Source: Crambe crambe (lineage: Eukaryota; Porifera; Demospongiae; Poecilosclerida; Crambeidae). Taken from it: a DNA stretch of 64,000 bases. Under the pieces are notes generated by a model. It worked only from the letters and a program-made list of their open reading frames with translations, was not told where the DNA came from and did not search any database. Shown one piece after another: positions 13,501-22,530 of this stretch. Position 1 is the stretch's first letter, and each line of letters begins with the position of its first letter. The position numbers and the translations under genes were made by a program. The DNA lies in the NCBI GenBank assembly GCA_963924555.1, contig OZ004587.1, forward strand, positions 2,170,001 to 2,234,000. The letters are read 5' to 3'.

Positions 13501-16500
13501 CCATAAAGAGTGAGTGCGGGTGATACAGAGATGATGCAAGGGTGGATGGACCATAGCCAGGCTCAAGAAGCGAGAAGCAAACAAACAGAAGAGATGAGGC
13601 AGTTAACACTAACGAAGCTATCGTCTAAGGAAGATATCAAGGCCTATTTGATGACTTTCGAGGAATGATGGAGGCATTTAAGGTGAAGGAAGACCTCTGG
13701 ACATTCAAACTAGCCTAGTAAAACAAACGACTACAAGCCAGTGAAGAAAGCAATACTCAAGTGGTACGACATCAGCAAAGAGACTTACCACCAACACTTC
13801 CGGTCTGCAAAGAAAACGGAAGGTGAGGGGTATTTGGAGATAGCAACAAGATTGCAAGACCTACTGGACAAGTGGATGGCTGGCTGCATGTCAGGATAAC
13901 ACCCCTGACATGTAATCTCAACTGTGGATTAACACTTATGTCTGTGTTTAATTGTTACTTCTGTGTGTCATGTGAATTTTATGTTGTGCTAATATGTGGA
14001 CTCTTTGATGTGTGTCTAGAACTTTCTGTGTGTGTGGATAATTGGATTCTGGAAGCAGTGAGATAGCTAGCTGATCTAGGAGAGATCAGAGTAGTTCTAT
14101 TTGTTTTTGTAAGAGATTTAACATTTACTATAATAACATTTTAAAAGCTGCATCTTACTCTATACGTACTCTCTAGGGCTTGTAAGTTTCTCCCATATAT
14201 TTTTCAATACAGCCATTTTCTTAGACTCCATTTACGTTTATTTACTACCGTAGACTTTCTGTATACTAAGTAGTCGATATTATGTGCTGCAACAGATGCT
14301 GGTCAATAATGGTGACTTATGCTACATAGAAAGCTGTAATGCTTACCACAAAGTACTTACATACATACCTAGATAAAGCCTAGTGCCTACAATCCACTTA
14401 GATAAGCCCTAGTGCCCCTAAGACTGTATGAATCAATCAAGGCAATTACAACATGCGCATTATGCACACACAACACATACCGTATAGCCGGAAATACTGA
14501 CGGGAATTATATTATACGATTTCCCCCCCAAAATGTTTTTGATGGTATTTTATTTGACGAACCCACGTTGTATAATTATTGCGCGCAAAATTCAAATCGA
14601 CCATCGCGCCTGCGCGCAGATATCCACGTCCACGTGGTCTATTTATTGTAGCGCTGAAAAAATATGGATTCCTTCGAGTTATCCAGCTGTGTGAGGGGCC
14701 ATCATATCTATAAGAGTTCATGGACTCCAACTCTTGGAGAAGAATTGGACTGTAGGAGAGAGGCTGATAACAGTAGCGATCCCTATGTTGTTGCTGTTAT
14801 TAGGATGTCTGCAATTGTCGGATACGTCCCCAGGAGAATTTCAGCTGCTTGCTCTCTTTTCCTTCAAAAGGATGGCTCTTCAATTCGTTCTATAATCACA
14901 GGCTCAAGACGCTACTCCTCTGATTTACCCCAGGGAGGCCTAGAAGTACCCTGTCTCCTAAAATTTTCAGGAAATGCTAAAGAGATTGCTAAATTAAGGA
15001 AATTGCTGATGCCAACAAAAAAGCAGCTGGATGTTGAACCGCCTCTAAAGAAGAAAAAAAATCAATCCAGTTCCTGATGACTTGGAAGTCAACCTTCCAG
15101 AACAGTGGTTATCCTATAATAATATTGTACTTACTATGGAGGATAAAAATATCATAATAGCTGGTGAAGAGCTGACAGACAAACATAATCGACTTTTCAC
15201 AATATCTAATCAGGAAGGATAACAAGGATATAATTATGTGGTCTCCAATCTACACTTACTCTTCATCGCATCCAGAATCCAATAAACTCTGAAACTACAA
15301 CTGCCCTCTATATTATACACAGCCGAAAGAACCATTGGATTATTCTCACAAATATAGGTTATGCTCTAGGCCAAGTGAAAATTTTTGATTCCATCTACTT
15401 TACCATCAACCAAGAAACACTCAAGCTTATATACAGTATTTATGGAGCTAATATTCAAGTTACTGTTGAAAAAGGCCCTAAGCAAGTTGGTATTAAAGAT
15501 TGTGATCTCTTTGCAATAGCTACAGCTGTACTACTTGTCAATGGAGGTGATCCTGTTACTGTCAATTTTGATCAAAACAGTATGTGAAAGCATTTAGTTG
15601 AATGTTTTGAATCATACAAGTTCACTTCCTTCCCCATACTGCAATTTTAGTTCATTATTGTAATAATATCAGATTGGAATGTACATTAAACATCCATAGC
15701 ATGACTAAAATTAAATAACCTCAGTAACAGCATCCAAAATACCAGTTTTCTTGAATCCATTAATGATGATGCTAGGTTGAGCCTGTAGGCATTGCCAAGC
15801 ATGAATAAACCAGTTCATACTATTTTCTTTATAATACTAGCACTAACATCAACCTTCACATTCATGACTGGAACAGTTTTTAGCTGCTCTTGCATTTGTT
15901 CAGCATACCAAGAATGAAAACACTTTTTCAGCTCATCCTTCATTGGCTTATTTACTGAGACGTCTAAAGGCTGCAGTTTGTCTGTAGAGTTAGCTGCAAC
16001 TATTACAAATCTGATATTATGCTCTTTAAGTAACCTATAGAATTCAGGAGTGGTTTGACCACGAAAGCAGTCAAAGATTGCCAGAGTAGGATGAGTTTGT
16101 GGAATCTTCAGAGCCTTCCTTTTCCTTTCAAGAAATGGAATGATAACTTTTTCCAAGTAGCGTTTCATTGTCACCTCATTTGACCAGTGATTTTCAGTAT
16201 GCCAAACATCCCAACCATCAAGAACAGTAACTTTTGGGTGACAACGAACTGTTTTACCTTGATAGATAACCTGAGGAGGCAAAAATTCACCAGTTAGAGT
16301 AGCAGCAAAGACGGCAGTAACTTGACGCTTGTCATCACTGTTAGCAATCAGAATAATTTTTTCCCCTGCCTTGTGCATCGTCCACTGGCCTGTTGGAACA
16401 AAACGAAGCGGTGTTTGATCCCAATTGAATATTAATTCTTGCTTAATCTCATTCATCACAATCTCTGCTTGAATATCAGCCAGGAAGTCGTCTTGAATCT

Positions 16501-19500
16501 CCTTAAACTGATAAATAGATATTTTCCCCGCATTAGAACACTTTCTCTTCACATATCCCATGTGTATTAAGAGAGATTTAGCCCATGATTTTGTTAGTTC
16601 GATATGCCCACCATGCTGAACAAGCAGGCTTTGATCTCGTGCAGTTATAATTCCCTCTGCTGCAGCCAGCACTATGGTAGTATTAATTACCCCTCCAACT
16701 GTCCTCATTCCTTGAATGTAATCTCTCACAGCTGTGTCTAGCTGTTATGCATATTTACCTATCTGTGCCCTTTTCTCGGCGTCATAGTGATTATACTTGC
16801 CTCTTTTTGATTCAGACTGCGTAAGCTTTCCAGCTTCCAGACATTCCTTGATTTTCTCCCCAGCAAGCTTCAAATCTTCATGAGATAAAGAGCGACACAA
16901 TTCTTTATCAGGTAAGAGTATACTCTCCTTCTTTGATAGATACTTTAACAGAGCCATCTTCATTCGATCAGCAGCTGGCCAAATACGCGCGCATGGCATG
17001 CATATGCGCATGCGCAACATAAGCCGCACAATGCGTTTTTGACGGTTTATATTTTAACGGTATGATTCACAAACTGCCAAAGCGTCAAATTAAATTCATC
17101 GTCAATATTTCTGGCTATACGGTACCAGACCTCTGCATTTTGACATAGATTATAACAATTTCAATGAGTCATAACCTGACCATGACTTGCATGACCTGAG
17201 AGTCAGTTCACTTGCTCCGCTCGCTCACTGAATTATGTAGCTAGCTAGCTACTTTGACTGCAACATGTAAATCCATGGGCTTGACTTGATATGGTGGTAT
17301 CATGCTACATACTCTATTATTGTTTCCATTTGTAAATTTGTAAATTTTAGAGCATGCGTGATAGGGTAACGGGATTATAGTAGTCATTTATGTGTCACTG
17401 TGTGTCATGCACCTGATCTCTGAGATGGCATGTTTTTAACCCTTGAGAGGTGGATTTTCAATCCTTCAGATAAATACTACCGCAACTATGCAACAATCTA
17501 ATGTTTGATAACTACATTTTAGCTCTGCTGCAATGCATCTTAGCTACAAACAACTAGCTCCTATCTATGCTGCGATCCTCCAACTAATGCACACCTACAA
17601 TTCAGCTTACCCACTCCTTGAACAGTGGTACCCTTAAATTTTAACAGCATCAGGCTTAGACTTTTGTAGCACATGCACATTAAATGTTCTCTGCATGTAC
17701 TGAAGCGACCAAGTATCCTCTAATCTTTTAGTATACGAAGGTAAGACACTGGCAACAAGGTCAAGCCAGCCTACATTTTTTTTCGTGGGGTGATTGAAAA
17801 ATAAGGGTCTGCAAACTTGCATCGTCAAGTTGTTCTGCACAGTCAGCAGTACTGGTACATGGTTGGCTGGATCCTTAATCTGATGTCGTGCACCTAATGA
17901 GATAAATGCACATGCAATGTTAATGAGCAGATCTACGAAAAGAGCTATCTCTTGGAGAGTGCCGAGTTGTTGGGGTACAGCAGTATGCAAATAGAAGCTG
18001 TGACTGCGGATGATACTTTTGTACCATTACCCACAGGATGTCTTAAAGCCACACCTAATTATGAAATATGATGCACATCCGTCCAGAAAACATCTGGACA
18101 CTCAGAATAATGCAACCATAGACCCTTATTTTTCTACTGCACCTGTGAAAAAAAAATAAGTGGGCTAGCTAGCAAGACTAATGAGGTTCTTCACGAAAAA
18201 TCCGAAGGGATGATGTATAATATCACCGAGGTTGAGCCGAGGTGATTATTATGTCATCCGTGAGGATTTTATCCTTGTGCCAGTGTCTTTATTTAGAAAA
18301 TGGAAGATACACTGTAAAACCTTGAGCGCTCAAAACTTTCCTTGTATCAGCACTTCTCTTCTTAAGGATGTGGATACTAGTTCTCCTATAAGTTGCAAAG
18401 CTAATTTGGGCTGGGAAGAACTACTCAGCATTCCTGTTGATTCAGAGCACAACATTTTGACAGTAGGAAGCACCCGAAGTGTGTGAAGAGTCTGAGGGCT
18501 ATGAATGTTACTTTTTAAATTCTTCACAGCAATATGAAGACAGCGTTGCAGCTGAAATTGACTAGACAGCTATTTTTGTGGCGGCATCACAAGAGCTCAA
18601 GCTGGTCCAGGATCATCATTCTAAATCTCTGTCCGCAAATGAGTTCCTAGGAGTGAAAGTGATATTCTATAATTGGCGAGCCTCCTTTCATGCAAATTGA
18701 GATACACATGTGCTTGTTCCACCTTTGATCCCACAAATAAAACAAGCCCACAACACTTAGCAACAAATAACTAGAGGTTATTACTTTCTACAGCATTTTG
18801 TCATAGGCTTATCTAAGTAGATTCTAGGCACTTGGCTTTCTAGTATTATACAACCTCCTGTGTATGCTGCTGCACCACTTCATCCTGACAGCAACATTTT
18901 AGCCTAAGAAGTTGAATAAAGTATTTCTGTAAGACTCCTGCCTATAGTCGGAGGTTTTAATATATTGTAGCTATAAGCTGGGTGAATTAGATCGGTTGTC
19001 ATTGACCTTGAACATAATCAGAGAGTATGATAGTACTCTCTAAGTAGGGATGGTTGAATGACTGATGAAAACGGCGATTTTAGAAGTCGCTGTAAAATGA
19101 TACTGCTTTATCTTCTGCTCTTAAGTTAGGAGTTGCTGACTGTAGGATGGAAGTATTCTGGACTTATGCTAGGCAATCTGTGCCAACCTTACTTACAAAC
19201 TACTATGATATCTGTCATAAGATGCTCACATTTTGATGCTAAATCTTTGGCTCTGTGCAAATCCTCCTCCCACAGTGACACCCACCCCCTCGCATGCGAT
19301 CAGCTCCACTTAGTGGAACCCCACTTTTACAAAGGCTGCATACGGGCCTGTATTACCAATGAAATGAATACCATTCTCTTCCTTAGACACAAGTGGCATA
19401 AGCCACTGATTATCAACCATACTTTAACCCTCGCACCATACATCTCCCTCACTGATTGTCGGTCATCAAAGTCTTAACCATCATCCTAATAATGTCATAT

Positions 19501-21100
19501 AAACTATTTTTCTCACAATATTGGATAGAATCCACCGAAACCTATTTACGTATGACCGACCACCTGTTGAATATCAATCATCGTCCATTCCATTCTTTCT
19601 TTCAGTTTTTCTCCGCTACATAATTATTAGACACATCATCATAACAACTAAAATGAATGAAGCTTTTCTATCATAAATTGCTTCACATTTTAACAGTGGG
19701 ATGCAACTGCTGCAGAAGTTTTCAGGTGAGTCTTCATTGGTCTGTGTTTCATATTCCTACGGAATACAGTCCATACAGTCTTCTCTAAACAAGCACCAAA
19801 TTTGACTAGTAGATAGCTTTCGTTGTTTTTACAGGAGCCAAGGTGATGGGTAATGTGAGTTAGTAACTTACTTTCATACTGCAGTTGATAAAATTATTAA
19901 TATTTGCTGTTTTATCTCTAGAACTTGTAAGTTGTTGTTTTTTTTTGTTGTTGTTGTTGTTGTTTTCAATGCAGCCATTTTCTTAGACTCCGTTTACGTT
20001 TGTTTACTACCGTAGACTTTCCGTATACTAAGTCTTGATAATAGGTGCTGCAACGGTTGATAATAGATGCTGGTAGCTTATGCTACACCTTACATTTTTC
20101 ACTTGGACCCATAACATTATGTAAATATTGATAGCTATCACTTTTCTCTAACTAGCTAATTTTCCTGTTGATTTAATTCTGATCATTGTGTACTATATTT
20201 TATGTGAATTCAGCACCTGCATTATAAATATCATACATGCCAAAGCCCTGTATACTTAGTTAATTTCCACCATCTCTGTCATTTTTAGCCTAAATACTCC
20301 AGATTATACATGTAACACATGGAAATGTAAAAGTAGTTTGTGCTTTATGATTCTTGGCCAAACAGAGTATGTAAGGATGCTTCCAAACTAGTCTCGCTAG
20401 CCAGACTCCTTTACCCTCATAATCTTTGCACATACACTTACTTGCATGCGTGCGCAGAAGGAAGGGAGGAAGAATGAAAGAAGAGGGGAAAAGGAGTCTG
20501 GACAGGTTTTGTGGACCCTCTGGAATGTTAGTAGTCAGAGATTCATGTGATAAAAGGGCTGACAATCACGAGGATGGGGTGTGTGCGTGGTATATTTGTG
20601 TAGCGCGAGATGAGACTTTGCTAAGAACAATTCGAGGCAGATCTCTCTGAAGTAGTGAGGGTCTAGCTACCCGAGACGAGCGAGTACACAACCCGCTTGT
20701 TCAGTGTGGAGGCAGTAGCTAGATCAGCTTATTTTACAAAGTGGTTTTTTCTAGTTTCTCTCACTTACTATGGTGTAGCCTCTTGATATTGAAATAGTGC
20801 GCCAAATTCACGGAGAAGAATTTCATGTGACAATTTGTAATGACATCAACAGTCATGTGACTTATTTATAGCTTTTTAGCAAGGGATCTGATTGGCTCTG
20901 CTTACATTCCTGCAGGGATCCAGAAAACCTGTCTATTTACACCAGACTCCTTTTTCCCTCTTCTTTCGTGTATGTGTGTATTATAGTACTAGAATAAAAT
21001 GATACTTACTTTGAGCTGACATGAGAGGTAAATATGCCATAATCAGGATAGCAACTCCCATTACCAGGGCCTGGTGATTGCTCCTAGACTTCATTATCAT
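1536..21100 (-). CDS. Ig-Ig-FN3 transmembrane receptor gene (6 exons seen, 3' end outside window)
   Basis: Gene model joined by eye from six minus-strand exons: signal peptide 21100-21010, Ig 12400-12059, Ig 3461-3115, FN3 2656-2315, transmembrane 1722-1635, tail 1571-1536. The first four junctions are phase 1 on both sides and the last two are phase 1 then phase 2, so all exons read through once joined. The product would be a type I cell-surface receptor or adhesion molecule with an extracellular Ig-Ig-FN3 array, a Thr-rich stalk and one membrane helix. Phase-1 module exons are the known pattern for shuffled extracellular domains. The cytoplasmic region is cut off by the window, so a kinase, phosphatase or plain adhesion receptor are all possible. 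One oddity is a one-base frame slip inside the second Ig exon. The introns hold several kilobases of mobile DNA. The 5' UTR and promoter, above 21100, were not resolved. Confidence 0.75.
1635..1722 (-). CDS. Receptor gene exon 5: transmembrane helix
   Basis: Acceptor (TTAATGTAG) before 1722 and donor GTAAAT at 1634; 88 nt, phase 1 in and phase 2 out. After joining to the FN3 exon the frame reads PNVGLAVGLSIFF followed by a long Ile/Val stretch (IIIIIVIVTFSIIIGV) and then Arg. This is one helix of about 24 residues with a basic stop-transfer residue. The ATC repeats appear on the plus strand as GAT repeats and mimic an acidic ORF there. The position directly after FN3 and the stalk is what a type I receptor needs. 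Confidence 0.7.
2315..2656 (-). CDS. Receptor gene exon 4: fibronectin type III domain and poly-Thr stalk
   Basis: Acceptor (CTCTATAG) before 2656 and a likely donor GTATGG at 2314; 342 nt, phase 1 in and out, 113 codons. The FN3 hallmarks are the early tryptophan (STVQWLVSS), the YxVQYG strand, and the closing LVPGTTYYYRVTATNSAG with the conserved L, tyrosines and NSAG turn. An uninterrupted run of about a dozen threonines follows, encoded by an imperfect ACA microsatellite (GTT on the plus strand, about 2329-2366), then SIPEE before the splice. The Thr run probably forms an O-glycosylated stalk just outside the membrane. If the donor at 2314 is not used, the frame stays open to 2238, where another hydrophobic stretch ends. 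Confidence 0.82.
3115..3461 (-). CDS. Receptor gene exon 3: second Ig-like domain, with a frame slip
   Basis: Acceptor before 3461 (GTATAG) and donor GTAAGT at 3114, both phase 1. The peptide begins PTIDISLVPVYPVADRYLDI, then carries the strand-B cysteine in SFSFNCSAM and the strand-C tryptophan in VFSWQRT. The strand-F motif (ATEAGIHAYTCTV) follows in a different frame. The length of 347 nt does not fit a phase-1 to phase-1 exon, and the shift falls at a run of six A on the plus strand (3265-3270). A one-base homopolymer error in the assembly is the simplest reading. A real lesion is possible but less likely, because the domain is otherwise intact on both sides and the splice sites are preserved. 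Confidence 0.72.
3673..4240. repeat. Local direct duplication inside intron
   Basis: Two imperfect direct copies of about 170 bp: around 3700-3850 and 3880-4030. Both contain ATGATCTTTACCATRCAAT-like text followed by GCAGAGTTCTTTAGCTTT and TTGCAGACAGAGATGAGA. They lie in the long intron upstream of the second Ig exon. No coding signal. Confidence 0.6.
4241..5066. repeat. Dispersed 0.83-kb repeat, copy 1, ending in a hairpin
   Basis: Matches 51411-52226 in the same orientation almost throughout. Both open with ACTCATAAAC, share the ACTGTTGGAAGAAGATGA and TCACAAGGAAATTTCAT blocks, and end with a hairpin. The hairpin here (4956-5066) has arms ACAGTTAGAACAC and GTGTTCTAACTGT plus a second stem built on AATAAACAACC. 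No target duplication was recognised. A non-autonomous DNA element is likely. Confidence 0.65.
5073..5260. repeat. Palindromic (foldback) element
   Basis: Two arms of about 90 bp meet at an AT-rich centre. The left arm starts GTTCAAAAAAGTCCAGCAAC and the right arm ends GTTGAACTTTTTTGAAC. Flanking text GCACACAGCMATCCCYACTT occurs on both sides (about 4852 and 5262), so the neighbouring hairpin and this palindrome sit inside a small direct duplication. Confidence 0.75.
6014..7164. mobile_element. Foldback element, TAGCCT family, perfect 9-bp TSD
   Basis: The left end starts TAGCCTCGTTCCCAGGCC and the right end finishes GGCCTGGGAACGAGGCTA. Inner parts of the ends share AGGGCCTGGTATACACTGAT and GCGCATGCGC. 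The flanks TCCAATGGG at 6005-6013 and 7165-7173 are an exact 9-bp target duplication. Length is 1151 bp. The interior has no clear gene; the open frame at 6165-6404 on the minus strand is not recognisable. The left end contains a run of 14 or so G. The 9-bp duplication fits Mutator-like transposition. Confidence 0.87.
7222..7475. repeat. Short inverted-repeat element with C-run
   Basis: Ends CAGTGGTGGCTGAG and CTCAGCCACCCCTG are near-complements, a look typical of hAT-type MITEs. It holds a run of about 23 C (from 7261) and three copies of a TTTCAAGTCACTAATG phrase. No 8-bp target duplication was found, so the family is uncertain. Confidence 0.5.
7790..10330 (+). mobile_element. Ty3/gypsy LTR retrotransposon fossil (old, heavily broken)
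   Basis: Parts in order on the plus strand are an integrase region, an LTR-like AT-rich segment, a gag region with a zinc-knuckle-like cysteine/histidine cluster, and the start of a reverse transcriptase region. Integrase lying before gag, with an LTR-like segment between, suggests remains of two copies arranged head to tail and sharing one LTR. It is old and carries many breaks. It lies in the long intron of the receptor gene, between the two Ig exons. Confidence 0.65.
10331..12058. other. Intron stretch with unresolved fossil-like and coiled-coil-like traces
   Basis: Around 10700-11160 the minus strand shows a primer-site-like TGGCGACCACTG followed by acidic, coiled-coil-like text; this may be the gag start of another LTR fossil but is too weak to call. 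Around 11520-11860 two copies of a phrase (ATGTTGGTTTTCTTG) mark a small degraded direct repeat. No exon was found. Confidence 0.35.
12059..12400 (-). CDS. Receptor gene exon 2: first Ig-like domain
   Basis: Acceptor (..TTTCCACAG) before 12400 and donor GTAAGT at 12058; 342 nt, phase 1 in and out, open throughout. The peptide has the strand-B cysteine in NISYSCTLTYQ and the strand-F motif SAQDEGSYRCNGT, the usual D-x-G-x-Y-x-C of Ig domains, then ENITVL as the closing G strand. Several N-x-S/T sites (NIS, NGT, NIT) fit an extracellular glycoprotein. About 113 residues is normal for an Ig exon with linkers. The next exon lies 8.6 kb downstream on the minus strand. Confidence 0.8.
12401..13144. 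other. Intron stretch, no gene seen
   Basis: Lies between the first Ig exon and the gag fossil. It is AT-rich, with no domain, splice pair or terminal repeat that I could support. Short open frames near 12625-12851 and 12908-13120 show no family features. Confidence 0.4.
13150..13920 (+). mobile_element. Gag fragment of a Ty3/gypsy-like element (old fossil)
   Basis: Plus-strand text contains a primer-site-like TTTGGTGGCATCC, then a highly charged Arg/Glu stretch, then gag-like phrases including LSSKEDIKAYLMTFEE. The same layout occurs at 58430-60360. It looks old, is broken in several places, and no flanking LTR was recognised. Confidence 0.5.
14172..14326. repeat. Dispersed repeat R2, partial copy
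   Basis: Matches the ends of the longer copies at 19439-20088 and 53989-54760. Shared text includes TACTACCGTAGACTTT and a G(T/A)GCTGCAAC block. It is immediately upstream of the pogo-type transposon. Confidence 0.65.
14664..15587 (+). pseudogene. HIRAN-like domain plus Ulp1/C48-like cysteine protease, decayed
   Basis: The first intact part (14664-15077) starts MDSFELSS and carries the HIRAN-type pattern: HHIYKSSWTPTLGEELDCRR, then a DPYVVAVIR strand, IVGYVPRRISAACSLFL and DLPQGGLEVPCLLKFSG. HIRAN domains bind DNA ends or damaged DNA in other proteins. In a shifted frame a linker follows (LPEQWLSYNNIVLTMEDK). A protease-like part (about 15252-15587) then has the C48 residues in order and spacing: His-Trp in KNHWIILTN, Asp in VKIFDSIY 18 residues later, and Gln six residues before Cys in KQVGIKDCDLFAIA. 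Known C48 enzymes (Ulp1/SENP) cleave SUMO or related modifiers. The usual Gly after the catalytic Cys is Asp here. About three frame changes separate the parts, so it is a pseudogene as it stands. Confidence 0.75.
15717..17029 (-). pseudogene. pogo-family DDE transposase, decayed
   Basis: The main open part is 16729-15815. It shows first aspartate FNWDQT, second aspartate in LAIFDCFRGQTT, and the third acidic site in NSTDKLQPLDVSVNKPMKDE, the DDE_1 layout of pogo/Tigger transposases. Typical neighbours SWAKSLL.MGYVKRKCSNAGK and CHPKVTVLDGWDVWH are present. The N-terminal part (17029-16745) ends in KYNHYDAEKRAQIGKYA and is out of frame with the rest. Compared with family members I remember, about 50-60 residues of the region joining them, including much of the helix-turn-helix, are missing. 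After 15815 the sequence continues in another frame as NWFIHAWQCLQAQPS to 15717. It is too broken to give enzyme. Confidence 0.85.
17125..17761. other. Intron stretch, no gene seen
   Basis: Ordinary AT-rich sequence to the right of the transposon, with an AGCTAGCTAGCT run near 17240. Nothing I can assign. Confidence 0.4.
17762..18172. mobile_element. Diverged foldback element of the TAGCCT family
   Basis: Left text ACATTTTTTTTCGTGGGG..GAAAAATAAGGGTCTG is mirrored by CAGACCCTTATTTTTCTAC-like text and TAAGTGGGCTAGCTAG at the right end. Layout and wording match the ends of 406-1028 (CGTGGGGCAGTGGAAAAGCG). Exact ends and target duplication could not be fixed. Confidence 0.55.
18190..18275. repeat. 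Short hairpin
   Basis: Inverted arms TTCACGAAAAATCCGAAGGGATGATGTATAATATCACC and GGTGATTATTATGTCATCCGTGAGGATTTTA flank a short GAGGTTGAGCCGA loop. No target duplication seen. Confidence 0.5.
19439..20088. repeat. Dispersed repeat R2, long copy
   Basis: Aligns over about 650 bp with 53989-54760 in the same orientation (shared CCATTCTTTCTTTCAGTTTT, AACTTACTTTCATACTGCAG, CTACCGTAGACTTT) and over its last 155 bp with 14172-14326. This copy has a GTT microsatellite (about 19940-19966). Just upstream, 19055-19140 shares a block (AAAACGGCGATTTTA..AGTCGCTGTAAAATGATAC) with 5845-5985. No coding region. Confidence 0.65.
20391..20510. repeat. Inverted-repeat fragment, TAGTCTCG type
   Basis: Starts TAGTCTCGCTAGCCAGACTC and contains the mirrored GGAAAAGGAGTCTGG near 20495. 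The opening resembles the 55-bp element at 55482. The right end was not found. Confidence 0.4.
21010..21100 (-). CDS. Receptor gene exon 1: signal peptide
   Basis: The exon opens at ATG 21100-21098 and gives 30 codons plus one base before a GTAAGT donor at 21009. The peptide starts MIMKSRSNHQ, followed by a hydrophobic core (ALVMGVAILIMAYLPLM) and a small-residue end (SAQ), which is a textbook signal peptide with a cleavage site near its end. The exit phase is 1, matching the phase-1 entry of the Ig exon at 12400; the split codon becomes Asn. A second in-frame ATG lies two codons in. The exon is too short to appear as a long ORF and was found from the donor site and the hydrophobic core. Confidence 0.72.
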
Positions 21101-21185
21101 GTCCACAATAATAGCTAAAATTAATAATATAATAAGAGCATAATAGCTAGCTATTGCTAAAATTGTACAAGTAGCTAACTTTTAT

Positions 21186-21350
21186 AATCAGAGAGAGCGG
21201 TAGCTCTCTCTATGCAGCAATGACCCAGACGGCTGCGCGCACCGCGTATAGACTAATACTAAAGTGAAATTCCCACTTAGACTTTAACAAAAGATAATTA
21301 TCCAGCTAGAGCCTACTACAAAGTGCAGACCAAGTTTCAGGACCAGGGAA
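21186..21350. mobile_element. MITE fragment with GAGAG hairpin end
   Basis: Opens with CAGAGAGAGCGGTAGCTCTC, a small terminal hairpin, followed by text shared with 49852-50040 and 59930-60065 (GTAGGCTCTAGTAGG, AGTCTAAGTGG on the complement). It lies just upstream of the receptor signal-peptide exon and could overlap its promoter region. Confidence 0.55.
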
Positions 21351-22104
21351 CTTTACCGTTTCAGAAGTACGGCAAGCAAATAAGTCGCTGGATTCTTCTT
21401 CTCTATTGTTATTATTATTATTACTATTCTTCTTCATAGACAATCATACCTCTCAAACCACTCAAACTACATCTGGATAAATCCACTCCAAATTCTACCA
21501 GCTACGATCTTTTGTACTCGTCAATCCTCGAAAGAGTCAATGTAAAAGGAGACACTATGAAAGACAGTACTCGACTAACTAATTATTGGAAGCCATTTTT
21601 CGATAATACACATGCGCGTGTATTACTCAGCTACGTAGCTGTACTCTGAGTTAGCCCACCATAAAAAAGGCTGAGGAAGAGATCCTGTGTATGAAGCATG
21701 CTTTTTTGAGAAATTTGTAAGAGTTGCACCAACAATGAATCCTGCTATTTTCGTGCACTCTATCGAAAGATGCATCCATTCCCAGCACATTGCCATTCTT
21801 TGCATAATCCCATTGAACTGGGATACCTTAAGTTGGTTTTTTAAAACAGGTTCTAATTTTAGCAAATTTAGCAACTTAAGTCCTAAGGGTGTTGGTATCC
21901 AAGGAAATAGAAAATTTTTTTGTCAAACTTCTAGGCTTCATACAGCCTTCATACATAGCTACCTTTTTTACCACAGTTTTTTAAAGAGCTTTCCAATGGT
22001 CTATTCATAGCTACCAACCATGCATGACCGAGATAGCAAAAAATTGTTCATGCATAATTATTGTATTTAACTCTTCATACCATTTTTTAATTGTACTCGT
22101 GATG
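21351..22104. other. Stretch without assigned genes
   Basis: AT-rich. Open frames at 21623-22010 on both strands overlap and show no recognisable family. An ATT-rich short repeat lies near 21410. Confidence 0.35.
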
Positions 22105-22109
22105 CCATG

Positions 22110-22200
22110 CTCTAAAATTTTGCGGAGACGGACAAAAGAGCCTGGTACCCATTGTTTGCGCATGCGCCAAAAATTCCCCATGATTCGGGGAATTTGAAAT
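22110..22200. repeat. TAGCCT-family end fragment
   Basis: AGAGCCTGGTACCCATTG..GCGCATGCGCCAAAAATTCC matches the inner end sequence at 6070-6110; a further relative lies at 42955-43030. It is probably a remnant of a larger element into which the palindrome at 22531 inserted. Confidence 0.5.
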
Positions 22201-22530
22201 CTCTCAGTAATCTTCCATAACTCTTTACAGACAGTGTGTTTGTTTTACGCCCTATATTAGCTGGGACAAGCCCACCTAATACTGTACAAAGAGCAGCAGC
22301 AAGCAATTCACTCTGTTGGTTTGTTCATTGGGGAATAGTGCAGAGCTGGGGCTGGATATGGATAATTCACTTTGATAAGCCTAGCGCCTCTATGATAAAA
22401 GGCTGTAGAAAACAATCTAGCTCAATTACAATTGGAGCATGCGCATTATGTATGCTCAGCGCTACTAATTCGGGACACATACATACCATACGTATGCCTG
22501 GGGCATTTTGGAGTGTAGACCTAGATATAT

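Larger units (their letters stand above)
14480..17122. mobile_element. pogo-type DNA transposon with HIRAN/Ulp1-like protease cargo
   Basis: Left end CCGTATAGCCGGAAATACTG and right end (complement) CCGTATAGCCAGAAATATTG form inverted repeats of about 22 bp. The element is flanked by TA on both sides (14478-14479, 17123-17124), the target duplication of the Tc1/mariner/pogo superfamily. At 2643 bp it has two convergent decayed genes: a HIRAN plus C48-like protease gene on the plus strand and a DDE transposase on the minus strand, separated by about 125 bp. It lies in intron 1 of the receptor gene. Neither gene is intact, so this copy is not expected to move by itself. Confidence 0.9.

Noticed and set aside
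13145-13609. Overlapping minus-strand Ser/Leu-rich ORFs
   Set aside because: They mirror the charged gag-like text of the fossil on the plus strand and show no domain.
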